DNA of 5,797 nt from Candidatus Woesearchaeota archaeon CG07_land_8_20_14_0_80_44_23 (GCA_002779235.1 PEXD01000020.1:1-5797); one strand, 5' to 3'; shown: positions 1 through 5,585, counted from the stretch's first letter. Translations and numbers: made by a program. Notes: generated from the sequence alone by a model not told the origin.

Positions 1-1
1 T

Positions 2-823
2 TTTGCTGTCTCAATAATTCGTTCCTTTCTTCCTGCGGAAAAAATCCGTAATATCTTATCCCGAAAAAATAAGCTTCTCGGGCACTTCCTCGCCGGAACT
101 TTCGGCATTATTACCCCTTTTTGTTCTTGCAGCGCCGTGCCTTTGTTTTTGGGATTTGTTGAAGCGGGCGTTCCTTTGGGGATAACTTTTTCTTTTTTGA
201 TTGCCTCGCCAATGATAAATGAAGTCGCCCTCGTTATGCTTTTGGGAATGTTCGGGCTGAAAATTGCCTTTATTTACATCATTAGCGGGCTGGTTATCGC
301 GATTTTTTCCGGCATTATCATCGGAAAATTGAAAGTTGAAAATTTGGTGGAAAGTTTTGTTTTTAACAATAAAATCAAAAATTCCGGAAACAAAAATAAA
401 ATGAACTGGAAAGAAAGAACGCGATACGCCCAAAATTATACTTGGGGAATTATCAAGAAAGTTTGGCTCTATATTTTAATCGGGATTGGTTTGGGCGCGG
501 AGATACACGGTTATGTTCCGGCTGATTTTTTGGCGCAATACGCCAGCGCCGACAAATGGTATGCCGTGCCACTGGCAACCCTTGTCGGTATTCCGCTTTA
601 CTCCAACGCCGCCGGAGTTATCCCGATTGTGAACGCGCTTTTTGAAAAAGGGGTCGCGCTCGGCACGGTTTTGGCTTTCATGATGGCGGTAACGGCCCTA
701 TCGCTTCCCGAATTTTTGATTTTGAAAAAAGTGATGAAAACAAAACTGATTTTAATTTTCGCTTCTATCGTCGGCGTAGGAATAATTTTTACAGGCTATC
801 TTTTTAATTTAATTTTGAAATAA
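2..823 (+). CDS. YraQ/ArsP-like permease (DUF318 family), 5'-truncated by window edge
   Basis: Polytopic inner-membrane permease of the ArsP_1/YraQ (DUF318) family; relatives include ArsP, which exports trivalent organoarsenicals. The frame is open from base 2, so the true start lies outside the window. A GTG at 137 falls inside the conserved domain and is not the start. The visible part is 273 residues. Near its N-terminus is the family motif PFCSCSAVPLF (two cysteines at visible residues 41 and 43), then hydrophobic helices. A charged cytoplasmic loop (KIKNSGNKNKMNWKERTRYA) separates this from a second membrane half with VGIPLYSNAAGVIP and TALSLPEFLILKKV, both typical of the family. It ends 5 nt before the ArsF-like gene, so the two are probably co-transcribed. 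The substrate cannot be read from sequence; a thiophilic metalloid or organoarsenical is inferred from the neighbours. Family call is firm, substrate is not. Confidence 0.85.
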   Translation, partial: FAVSIIRSFLPAEKIRNILSRKNKLLGHFLAGTFGIITPFCSCSAVPLFLGFVEAGVPLGITFSFLIASPMINEVALVMLLGMFGLKIAFIYIISGLVIAIFSGIIIGKLKVENLVESFVFNNKIKNSGNKNKMNWKERTRYAQNYTWGIIKKVWLYILIGIGLGAEIHGYVPADFLAQYASADKWYAVPLATLVGIPLYSNAAGVIPIVNALFEKGVALGTVLAFMMAVTALSLPEFLILKKVMKTKLILIFASIVGVGIIFTGYLFNLILK

Positions 824-828
824 AAATT

Positions 829-1320
829 ATGCAAAAGAAAATTATCATTTTAATTATCGGGGTTACTATTATCGGAGTAATATTTTTAGTTTTAAGAAAC
901 AGCAACGAGCCGACAGAAACGCAAAGTGCCAATAATCAAACAGAAAAGAGCCAGGAGGAATTGCCGATGTCCACGGCAAAAATATCGGCTGAAAAAATTG
1001 AAGTTGTCCATTTTCACGGAACGCATCAATGCTGGTCTTGCATTACGGTCGGCGAATACGCGTTAAAAACAATCAAAGAAAAATTTCCGGAAGAACATAA
1101 AAACGGTGTGATTGTTTATAAAGATATAAACGGCGAATTGCCGGAAAACAAGGATATCGTTGCGAAATATCAAGCCAGCGGATCATCGCTTTTTGTAAAT
1201 GCGATTATAGAAGGAAAAGATAATATTGAAGAAGATGTTACCGTCTGGCGGCTGGTTTCCAATGAAAGCCAATTTATCAGTTATTTTCAAAATAAACTCA
1301 ACAAACTTTTAGGAAAATAA
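829..1320 (+). CDS. arsF: ArsF-family membrane-anchored thioredoxin-like protein (CWSC motif)
   Basis: 163 residues. An N-terminal hydrophobic anchor (about residues 4-23) is followed by a polar linker (24-52) and a thioredoxin-like domain (about 57-160), which should face outward. The domain opens with VVHFHGTHQCWSC, placing a CxxC redox pair at Cys68 and Cys71. The pattern of FHG, RC/QC-x-x-C and a later SGSSLFV strand matches the family annotated as nitrophenyl compound nitroreductase subunit ArsF; I do not see the usual thioredoxin cis-proline. In Shewanella ArsEFG, ArsF takes part in reducing nitroaromatic arsenicals. Here ArsE is not visible, so a general disulfide-relay partner for the ArsG-like protein is equally possible. 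No lipobox cysteine follows the signal anchor. The gene starts 5 nt after the permease stop without a clear Shine-Dalgarno. Its stop TAA shares one base with the ATG of the next gene, indicating translational coupling. Confidence 0.78.
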   Translation: MQKKIIILIIGVTIIGVIFLVLRNSNEPTETQSANNQTEKSQEELPMSTAKISAEKIEVVHFHGTHQCWSCITVGEYALKTIKEKFPEEHKNGVIVYKDINGELPENKDIVAKYQASGSSLFVNAIIEGKDNIEEDVTVWRLVSNESQFISYFQNKLNKLLGK

Positions 1321-2081
1321 TGATGGATTTTATAAATTTATTAATCGACAATTACAATATCCCCCTTTTAACCGCTTTTCTTTTAGGCGTGCTTACTTCA
1401 ATCAGCCCTTGCCCTCTGGCCACTAACATCACCGCCATTGCTTATATTTCCAAAGAAATCAAAACCGCTAAACATACCTTGCTTAACGGGATTTTTTACA
1501 CGCTTGGACGCGGAGCCAGTTATACCCTTTTAGCCACTTTGATTTATTTCGGCTTGTCCGCTTTTCAAGTTTCCAGCATTTTTCAGGGCTGGGGCGATAA
1601 AATTTTGGGTCCGGTTTTGATTATCATCGGTTTGCTAATGTTTGGCGTAATCAAGATCAATTTTGGCAAGGGCGGAGAAAGAATTGAAAAAATAAAAATC
1701 TGGCTGGCACAAAAAGCCTGCCGGCCGGCGAGGCAGGGATTTATCGGTTCTTTCCTTTTAGGTATGCTTTTTGCTTTGGCGTTTTGTCCTTATAGCGGAG
1801 TTTTATTCTTTGGCGCGCTTATTCCTTTAGTTTTAAAATCCGCCGAGGGTTTAATCTTGCCGCCGATTTTCGCTCTGGGCACGGGATTGCCAGTGATTAT
1901 ATTTTCTTTCATCATCGCTTTCGCGGTTCAAAAAATTGGTCAGGTTTTTCAAATCATGCAAAAAATTGAAAAAATAATGCGTTACTGCGTGGCGACAATT
2001 TTTGTCGGAATAGGAATTTACTATTTACAATTTTTGATTAAATATTTTATTGTCAAAAGTTGTTTTTATTTCTATGGATAA
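1320..2081 (+). CDS. arsG: ArsG-family (CcdA/DsbD-like) membrane protein
   Basis: 253 residues with about six membrane helices in two pseudo-repeated halves. Each half carries a Cys-Pro motif: ISPCPLATN (Cys31) and AFCPYSGVLFFG (Cys156). Paired intramembrane cysteines are the hallmark of CcdA/DsbD-type proteins that carry electrons from cytoplasmic thioredoxin to outward-facing thioredoxin-fold partners. The motif wording and the ArsF-like neighbour fit the ArsG family, described as aromatic aminobenzylarsenical efflux permeases. The start ATG overlaps the arsF stop; AGGA at 1311-1314 also suits a second ATG at 1323, so two residues at the start are uncertain. The loop between the halves holds an in-frame GC-rich hairpin insert (residues 133-139, ACRPARQ, with an extra Cys134). 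The last three codons and stop lie inside a 179-bp repeat, so the C-terminus may be altered. Transport versus pure redox function is unresolved. Confidence 0.8.
   Translation: MMDFINLLIDNYNIPLLTAFLLGVLTSISPCPLATNITAIAYISKEIKTAKHTLLNGIFYTLGRGASYTLLATLIYFGLSAFQVSSIFQGWGDKILGPVLIIIGLLMFGVIKINFGKGGERIEKIKIWLAQKACRPARQGFIGSFLLGMLFALAFCPYSGVLFFGALIPLVLKSAEGLILPPIFALGTGLPVIIFSFIIAFAVQKIGQVFQIMQKIEKIMRYCVATIFVGIGIYYLQFLIKYFIVKSCFYFYG
1717..1737 (+). repeat. Short GC-rich hairpin repeat inside arsG
   Basis: A 21-nt element with stem CCTGCC/GGCAGG around a GGCCGGCGA loop. It differs from the copy at 5102-5118 only by four extra bases (one additional CCGG). It is translated in frame as CRPARQ plus one partial codon in the loop between the two membrane halves of the ArsG-like protein. 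The shared sequence in two unrelated genes marks it as a dispersed repeat rather than family-conserved coding sequence. Confidence 0.7.
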
Positions 2082-2247
2082 CTTTACTTTTTCCCGCCTG
2101 CAACGCTATGCTCGCCCGAAGATGCTGCGCCCGCCAGCATTGCTAAGCGAAGCTCTGCGGACTGGTCGCTGCGAGCGGGCGTAGCATCGCGGGCAGGCCA
2201 ATCTCCCGATTAAATATTACAATCGCCCTGTTAAACGCAACAAATCC
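2069..2247. repeat. 179-bp structured direct repeat, copy 1
   Basis: Matches 3181-3358 in 174 of 179 alignment columns: four substitutions (2093, 2099, 2124, 2208 against 3205, 3211, 3236, 3320) and one extra A near 2221. The centre (about 2094-2198) is clearly more GC-rich than the flanks and folds on itself: GCCTGC 2096-2101 with GCAGGC 2193-2198, ATGCT 2108-2112 with AGCAT 2183-2187, CGCCCG 2113-2118 with CGGGCG 2176-2181, and an inner hairpin ATGCTG 2122-2127 with CAGCAT 2135-2140. It fills the gap between the convergent arsG-like and bro genes, covers the arsG stop codon, and ends 1 nt from the bro stop codon. No T-tract follows the structure on either strand, so it is not a standard intrinsic terminator. 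No protein was recognised in it. Confidence 0.9.
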
Positions 2248-2248
2248 C

Positions 2249-3121
2249 TTATTTTTTAACTTCAAATTTCCTCTGGCGTAAAGTTTTTTTCTTCCCGCTT
2301 TTTAATTGTTTCTGCTCCTGCATTCTCTTAAAGCTTAGTTTGCTGATTACCGGCTTGCCCGTCTTGGATTCAATTTGTTTTCTGGCATTGCCAGCAATGC
2401 TTCCGCCTTCGCGCGCCACTTGCCTGTTTTCCGGAAAAGTTTTCGGTTCGTGCTTTTTGGAAATTTCCGTCGTCGCTGTTTCCGCCAGCATATTTAACAC
2501 TAACTCCAAATTAGTCATATTGTCCCGCAAGTTTTCTTTTTTCAGGTCTTTATGTTTTTTATAGTCTTTGGTTTTTAATCCTGCCCAAGCAAAAGAAATG
2601 TCGTCCGTTAAAATCGCGAATTTATCATTTGTTTCTACACCTCGTTCATTCCACTCATTGGTCAAGTCTTTTCTGATTTCAATGCTTTTCAAGCGCAAAT
2701 CAACCCAATTTTTGGAATAACCTTTTTTGAGATATGTCCCGAGCGCTCTTTGAATGGCTTTTTCCGGATCTTCGGTTTCTTCAATTCTTTCATAACCCAC
2801 GCGCGCCAGCCAAAGTTTGAATAGTTCGGCATTTGGCGATGGCACGGATTGAATAAGACGCAACATCACTTCCGTGTCAGCGGCATCAGAAAGATAATAT
2901 TTACCATCTTTGGCCATAAATTTCAGTTTGTGACATTTTGTCACGACCTCACTTCCTTCTTCTTTCAATCTTTGCTTTAGTTTTCGCCAATATGCACCCG
3001 CATCAGTACTGCCCGTCAAAACTCGCGTCACATCTACAATGGAGAAATACCACAATTCTTTTTCCTCATCCCAGTGGCGGCGGATTTCATTTCCTTTAAA
3101 AATTGCAATTGCTTTAGACAT
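2249..3121 (-). CDS. BRO-N domain antirepressor-like protein (DinD/phage antirepressor type)
   Basis: 290 residues. The N-terminal domain (about 5-110) is of the BRO-N/phage antirepressor type: AIFKGNEIRRHWDEEKELWY, then FSIVDVTRVLTGS, YWRKLKQRLKEEG and RLIQSVPSPNAELFKLWLA, a pattern common to prophage antirepressors and the DinD-like family. The middle is helical with YLKKGYSKNWVDLRLKSIEIRK and LKKENLRDNMTNLELVLNML. The C-terminus has the conserved stretch REGGSIAGNARKQIESKTGK (238-257) and a very basic tail (265-290) suited to nucleic-acid contact. Predicted role: a cytoplasmic DNA-binding regulator, perhaps damage- or phage-responsive; its target is unknown. It has its own promoter and no Shine-Dalgarno. 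The gene is enclosed by the two 179-bp direct repeats, with its stop 1 nt from copy 1 and its promoter abutting copy 2, so it looks like a self-contained inserted unit. The family is clear; the physiological role is not. Confidence 0.85.
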   Translation of the reverse strand: MSKAIAIFKGNEIRRHWDEEKELWYFSIVDVTRVLTGSTDAGAYWRKLKQRLKEEGSEVVTKCHKLKFMAKDGKYYLSDAADTEVMLRLIQSVPSPNAELFKLWLARVGYERIEETEDPEKAIQRALGTYLKKGYSKNWVDLRLKSIEIRKDLTNEWNERGVETNDKFAILTDDISFAWAGLKTKDYKKHKDLKKENLRDNMTNLELVLNMLAETATTEISKKHEPKTFPENRQVAREGGSIAGNARKQIESKTGKPVISKLSFKRMQEQKQLKSGKKKTLRQRKFEVKK

Positions 3122-3136
3122 GGATTTGTTTTAGTG

Positions 3137-3167
3137 ATTATAGTGATATTATATCGCTATTTGTCAA
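3137..3167 (-). promoter_or_regulatory. Promoter of the bro gene
   Basis: Reading the minus strand, TTGACA (3162-3167) is a perfect -35 hexamer and TATAAT (3137-3142) a perfect -10. The spacing is 19 bp, longer than the ideal 17. A second TATAAT at 3148-3153 is only 8 bp from the -35 and cannot pair with it. Transcription should start near 3130, about 9 nt before the ATG, giving an almost leaderless mRNA, which fits the missing Shine-Dalgarno. Both -10-like hexamers are followed by CACTA or ATCACTA, forming a short tandem repeat. Confidence 0.6.
3140..3160. promoter_or_regulatory. Palindromic operator-like site in the bro promoter
   Basis: A 21-bp imperfect palindrome lies between the -35 and the -10: arms ATAGTGATAT and ATATCGCTAT around a central T, matching at 9 of 10 positions when inverted. 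Its placement in the promoter spacer is typical of a repressor site. The binding protein could be BRO itself or the nearby AbrB-type protein; neither is shown. Confidence 0.5.
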
Positions 3168-3180
3168 TCCTCTCTAATTT

Positions 3181-3358
3181 TTTCTATGGATAACTTTACT
3201 TTTTACCGCCCGCAACGCTATGCTCGCCCGAAGATACTGCGCCCGCCAGCATTGCTAAGCGAAGCTCTGCGGACTGGTCGCTGCGAGCGGGCGTAGCATC
3301 GCGGGCAGGCCAATCTCCCAATTAAATATTACATCGCCCTGTTAAACGCAACAAATCC
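3181..3358. repeat. 178-bp structured direct repeat, copy 2
   Basis: Second copy of the repeat at 2069-2247, in the same orientation, starting 1,112 bp later. It lies between the abrB-like stop (19 nt away) and the bro promoter. The substitution at 3211 breaks one outer pair of the copy 1 fold, but GCCCGC (3208-3213) can instead pair with GCGGGC (3302-3307), so a stem remains possible. The change at 3236 breaks one pair of the inner hairpin. Both repeat copies stand 3' of a minus-strand gene (bro and abrB), giving a gene-then-repeat order twice. Confidence 0.9.
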
Positions 3359-3377
3359 AATGGGGCAAGCTTTCTGC

Positions 3378-3563
3378 TTATTTCTTTGCGCGATAATCCC
3401 TAATTACCAACCCTCCCTGGATTCTTTTGACCACCACCCTTTGTTTCTCTTGCCAGCCCAAAGAATCCACCATTTCTTTCGGAAGCGTGAGGCCGATGGA
3501 TTTGCCGCCGCCGGAGCGGGTCAGTTTTCTTATATTATTTTCGCTTAATTTTCTTCTGGCCAT
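3378..3563 (-). CDS. SpoVT/AbrB-type (MazE-like) antitoxin or transcription regulator
   Basis: 61 residues, the normal size for a single swapped-hairpin AbrB-fold DNA-binding domain. Residues 11-57 carry the pattern: IRKLTRSGGGKSIGLTLPKE (first hairpin with the Leu-Pro-Lys/Glu turn), SLGWQEKQRVVVKRIQGG, then LVIRDYRAKK. Such proteins act as dimers, usually as antitoxins that repress their own operon. No toxin gene follows; a 179-bp repeat begins 19 nt after the stop. The gene is 75 nt downstream of abiEii on the same strand and could be read from the abiE transcript. No confident promoter or Shine-Dalgarno is visible. Its first 10 codons and upstream DNA recur in degenerate form at 5592-5669, so the locus has been duplicated or rearranged. 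The target and partner are unknown. Confidence 0.8.
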   Translation of the reverse strand: MARRKLSENNIRKLTRSGGGKSIGLTLPKEMVDSLGWQEKQRVVVKRIQGGLVIRDYRAKK

Positions 3564-3598
3564 ATTGTTTTTATTACTGAATTAAACACTGAATTTCA
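3534..3598. repeat. Direct repeat A: abrB start region, left of the abiE pair
   Basis: Two blocks match 5592-5669 in the same orientation. Block 1 (3534-3563 with 5592-5621) is 28 of 30 identical and covers the first ten abrB codons. Block 2 (3573-3598 with 5644-5669) is 22 of 26 identical and lies upstream of the start. The gap between blocks is 9 nt here and 22 nt in the other copy. The two repeats bracket abiEi-abiEii. Confidence 0.75.
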
Positions 3599-3638
3599 CT
3601 ACATCCCTGCTGCATGGCTTTTATTAATTCTTTCTTTA

Positions 3639-4916
3639 CTATTTTAACAAATCATCCAATTCACAGGACAACAGGGCTGATTTATTGAGCACGATTTGCT
3701 CTTTCGGATTCAAGTTATCGGATGTCATTCTGATAACCTTAGTGATAATGCCATCTCCAAGCATAATATGGTTCGTTTTCTTGAAGTATTTCTTATTTTT
3801 TTCGTTAAGCAATGCGGCGTGCTTTTTCAACTTCTCCTGATTTGCCGGCCGTGAACTCCAACCATTCGCGGAAAATTCAATTTTATCTTCAATTTCTTGG
3901 TCAATTTTAATATTTAAATCAATGTCGTCAATCCAATAATCACTGATAACATAAGTTATTTTTGCAAAATCTTCTTCTTTGGTTTCGTATAAATAAACAA
4001 AATAGAAATTGTCAGTTTTAAAGTCCTGATGAATCATCACGCGGTCTAGTCTTTTAATAGTAAGAATTTTATATCCATCCAAAAGCTTCAAATAGCTCTC
4101 TCTCCAATTTTTGAGCCAATTTTCAATATAGCCAATATTTACAAACAACGGTATTAAATCCTGCTTAAGATTCTCATCGCTCGCTTTATTCATCTGAAGC
4201 GTCAGTTTATCAAAAAGCGCGCGCGGATCTTTCATATTGATGCCTTTAGCAACAAGATAATCGAAATCCGGTACCGCTTTTTTACCCATATACCAGAGAA
4301 GGTCATAAATGTCGCGTCCTTTTTCTTCATAGACAACCGCGCCCACACCTCTGGTTCCGCGCAAAAAAATCGCGGCGAGCTTGCTGGCCATAAGCGCCGA
4401 CATGTTATATGTCAGAATAACAAAAGAAAGTTGATCGCGATTTATCGGTCGCCGTTCGCTAACGGTTTTTGGAGCGACAAAATGATTCAGATCAATTTTT
4501 ACATGAATCTGATTTGACGAATTTCCAAGACTTAATTCATTGCCAACATGAAATTTTAAAAGTAATCCTCTGCCGCTAGTAATTTTTATCGTAAGAAAAT
4601 CAGCATCGGCGCCGTAGGTGTTAACGAAGTAATCCTCAACTTCTTTTTTTAGTTCTTCCAAAAACTTCTCCGTTACCGCATGGGAAACTTCAAAATCCAA
4701 ATCAACGGACATGCGATTGAGTCCATGAATTATGCGAAGCGCGCTGCCGCCATACATAATCCATTTGCTATATTCCGAATGATGATAAATGAAATTCAGC
4801 ACATAAAACTGGAGCTCTTCTTTGAGAACGTTGCGACGAGTTTCAGCATCAATTCCTTCATAAGCGGAAAGATCTTCAAGTTTTCTTTTCAAAACCGTGG
4901 TTATCTGTTCACTCAT
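3639..4916 (-). CDS. abiEii: AbiEii-type nucleotidyltransferase toxin (type IV TA), long form
   Basis: 425 residues with the DNA polymerase beta-like nucleotidyltransferase fold of the AbiEii/MenT group. Motif I is MYGGSALRIIHGLN followed by SVDLDF, giving GGS at 56-58 and the metal-binding pair Asp72/Asp74. A third acidic residue is likely Asp142 in VKIDLNHF. A helix with Lys179 (ASKLAAIFLRG) leads to KGRDIYDLLWYM (Arg201, Asp202, Asp205), the characteristic late motif. Family members stop growth by nucleotidylating RNA targets such as tRNA acceptor ends (known for MenT), giving phage abortive infection. Roughly 140 C-terminal residues (285-425) exceed the usual size of about 300 and I recognise no domain in them; they include an acidic, IDL-rich segment at 329-348. 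The ATG overlaps the abiEi stop by 8 nt, so translation is coupled with the antitoxin. The catalytic residues look intact. Confidence 0.87.
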   Translation of the reverse strand: MSEQITTVLKRKLEDLSAYEGIDAETRRNVLKEELQFYVLNFIYHHSEYSKWIMYGGSALRIIHGLNRMSVDLDFEVSHAVTEKFLEELKKEVEDYFVNTYGADADFLTIKITSGRGLLLKFHVGNELSLGNSSNQIHVKIDLNHFVAPKTVSERRPINRDQLSFVILTYNMSALMASKLAAIFLRGTRGVGAVVYEEKGRDIYDLLWYMGKKAVPDFDYLVAKGINMKDPRALFDKLTLQMNKASDENLKQDLIPLFVNIGYIENWLKNWRESYLKLLDGYKILTIKRLDRVMIHQDFKTDNFYFVYLYETKEEDFAKITYVISDYWIDDIDLNIKIDQEIEDKIEFSANGWSSRPANQEKLKKHAALLNEKNKKYFKKTNHIMLGDGIITKVIRMTSDNLNPKEQIVLNKSALLSCELDDLLK

Positions 4917-5544
4917 ATAATTTTTTAATCATTAAATAAAATTTTTCCTGTTCTATCTTATCCATTTCGTCAAAGTCTATCCTCAACTCTTCTACAAGCC
5001 CCTTAATCATCTCCAATTTTACACCTCTGAACTGATGCGTTCTGAAATATAGCAAATCAAACAACGCTTTGGATGGTGAAGCAATATAAAAATCAAACTC
5101 GCCTGCCGGCGAGGCAGGTTTTCCTTTAGTCAAGTAAAAATCTGAAAATAAATCTTTTTTAATTGACTGATAAACAAAATTGCCAGCCTTTGTCTGATAG
5201 TCTCTCGTAACCTTCGGAGTAACTGAAGTGATGGAATGAATAGCTTCAGTCGCCAGGTTATAATATTGAAGAGCTGCCCATGAACTCACGTAGGAGGGCG
5301 TCCGAATAATATTGGCAAGATAGAACGAATATGAAATATCCCTCTTGTTTTTTTCAAAAAAATCACCGGATACATATAAACCTCTTTTCAATGGAATAAT
5401 TTCTTTGAACCTCAAAAATCGGCTAATGTAAGTATTAACCGTTGAGCCCTTGAGCCTCAACTGTTCTCCTAACTGATAAACGGTATTTTTGCTGAAGTGG
5501 GGCAAGGATTTTAGCTGTTCTAAAAGATTTTTTTTACTTTTCAT
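4909..5544 (-). CDS. abiEi: AbiEi-type winged-helix antitoxin (type IV TA)
   Basis: 211 residues. An N-terminal winged helix (about 7-57, ending in the wing IPLKRGLYV) precedes an antitoxin domain with PSYVSSWAALQYYNLATE (83-100), SITSVTPKVTR (104-114) and the signature ASPSKALFDLLYF (155-167). AbiEi proteins repress their own operon by binding inverted repeats and neutralise the AbiEii nucleotidyltransferase without forming a stable complex. The start at 5544 is placed by a good promoter just upstream; no Shine-Dalgarno is present. The stop TGA lies inside ATGAGTGA, overlapping the toxin start. Residues 143-148 (PASPAG) come from a 17-nt hairpin repeat also found in the arsG-like gene; it sits in a likely loop between two conserved blocks and keeps the frame. 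The pair appears intact and functional by sequence. Confidence 0.85.
   Translation of the reverse strand: MKSKKNLLEQLKSLPHFSKNTVYQLGEQLRLKGSTVNTYISRFLRFKEIIPLKRGLYVSGDFFEKNKRDISYSFYLANIIRTPSYVSSWAALQYYNLATEAIHSITSVTPKVTRDYQTKAGNFVYQSIKKDLFSDFYLTKGKPASPAGEFDFYIASPSKALFDLLYFRTHQFRGVKLEMIKGLVEELRIDFDEMDKIEQEKFYLMIKKLYE
5102..5118 (+). repeat. Short GC-rich hairpin repeat inside abiEi
   Basis: CCTGCCGGCGAGGCAGG: a 6-bp stem CCTGCC/GGCAGG with a GGCGA loop. Read on the minus strand it encodes PASPAG in the antitoxin. It is the same element as at 1717-1737 minus four bases, in an unrelated gene on the opposite coding strand. Confidence 0.7.
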
Positions 5545-5549
5545 AAATA

Positions 5550-5584
5550 TGACACTAATGTATCCTATTTGAAAAGTGGTGTCA
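5550..5584. promoter_or_regulatory. Inverted repeat spanning the abiE promoter (candidate AbiEi operator)
   Basis: TGACAC (5550-5555) and GTGTCA (5579-5584) are perfect inverted 6-bp arms, 29 bp start to start, bracketing the region from the -35 to the transcription start. AbiEi proteins are known to bind inverted repeats in their own promoters, so this is a natural candidate; one arm overlaps the -35 hexamer. Confidence 0.45.
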
Positions 5585-5585
5585 A
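5557..5585 (-). promoter_or_regulatory. Promoter of abiEi-abiEii
   Basis: On the minus strand, TTGACA (5580-5585) is a perfect -35. TACATT (5557-5562), 17 bp away, matches the -10 consensus at four of six positions. The predicted start near 5550 leaves about 6 nt before the ATG at 5544, so the transcript would be nearly leaderless. The -35 lies within the decayed abrB remnant. Confidence 0.6.

Noticed and set aside
137..139. GTG at 137 as the permease start
   Set aside because: The frame is open for 45 codons upstream and those codons include the family motif PFCSCSA, so this GTG is internal.
56..433. A 125-codon minus-strand open frame
   Set aside because: It lies antisense to the conserved permease frame, which includes the CSCSAVPLF motif; the predicted protein is low-complexity and unlike any family I know.
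2094..2198. The repeat core as a bidirectional intrinsic terminator for arsG and bro
   Set aside because: The stems are interrupted and no T-tract follows the structure on either strand. It may still slow polymerase, but I cannot support a terminator call.
2140..2250. A short minus-strand frame in repeat copy 1 (reading GFVAFNRAIVIFNREIG)
   Set aside because: The one-base indel in copy 2 puts a stop in the same frame after about nine codons, and no start or family match is seen.
2340..2564. A 74-codon plus-strand frame opposite bro
   Set aside because: It is the antisense shadow of the conserved BRO C-terminal region, with no promoter or ribosome site.
2069..3358. An integron cassette with attC sites
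   Set aside because: The gene-then-folded-repeat order is suggestive, but I find no clear attC core sites (RYYYAAC/GTTRRRY in the right positions) and no integrase. It is kept only as an analogy.
3360..3548. A 62-codon plus-strand frame opposite the abrB-like gene
   Set aside because: The minus strand encodes a clear AbrB domain; this frame is its shadow.
4680..4928. An 82-codon plus-strand frame opposite abiEii
   Set aside because: It overlaps the essential motif I region of the toxin on the other strand and has no recognisable content.
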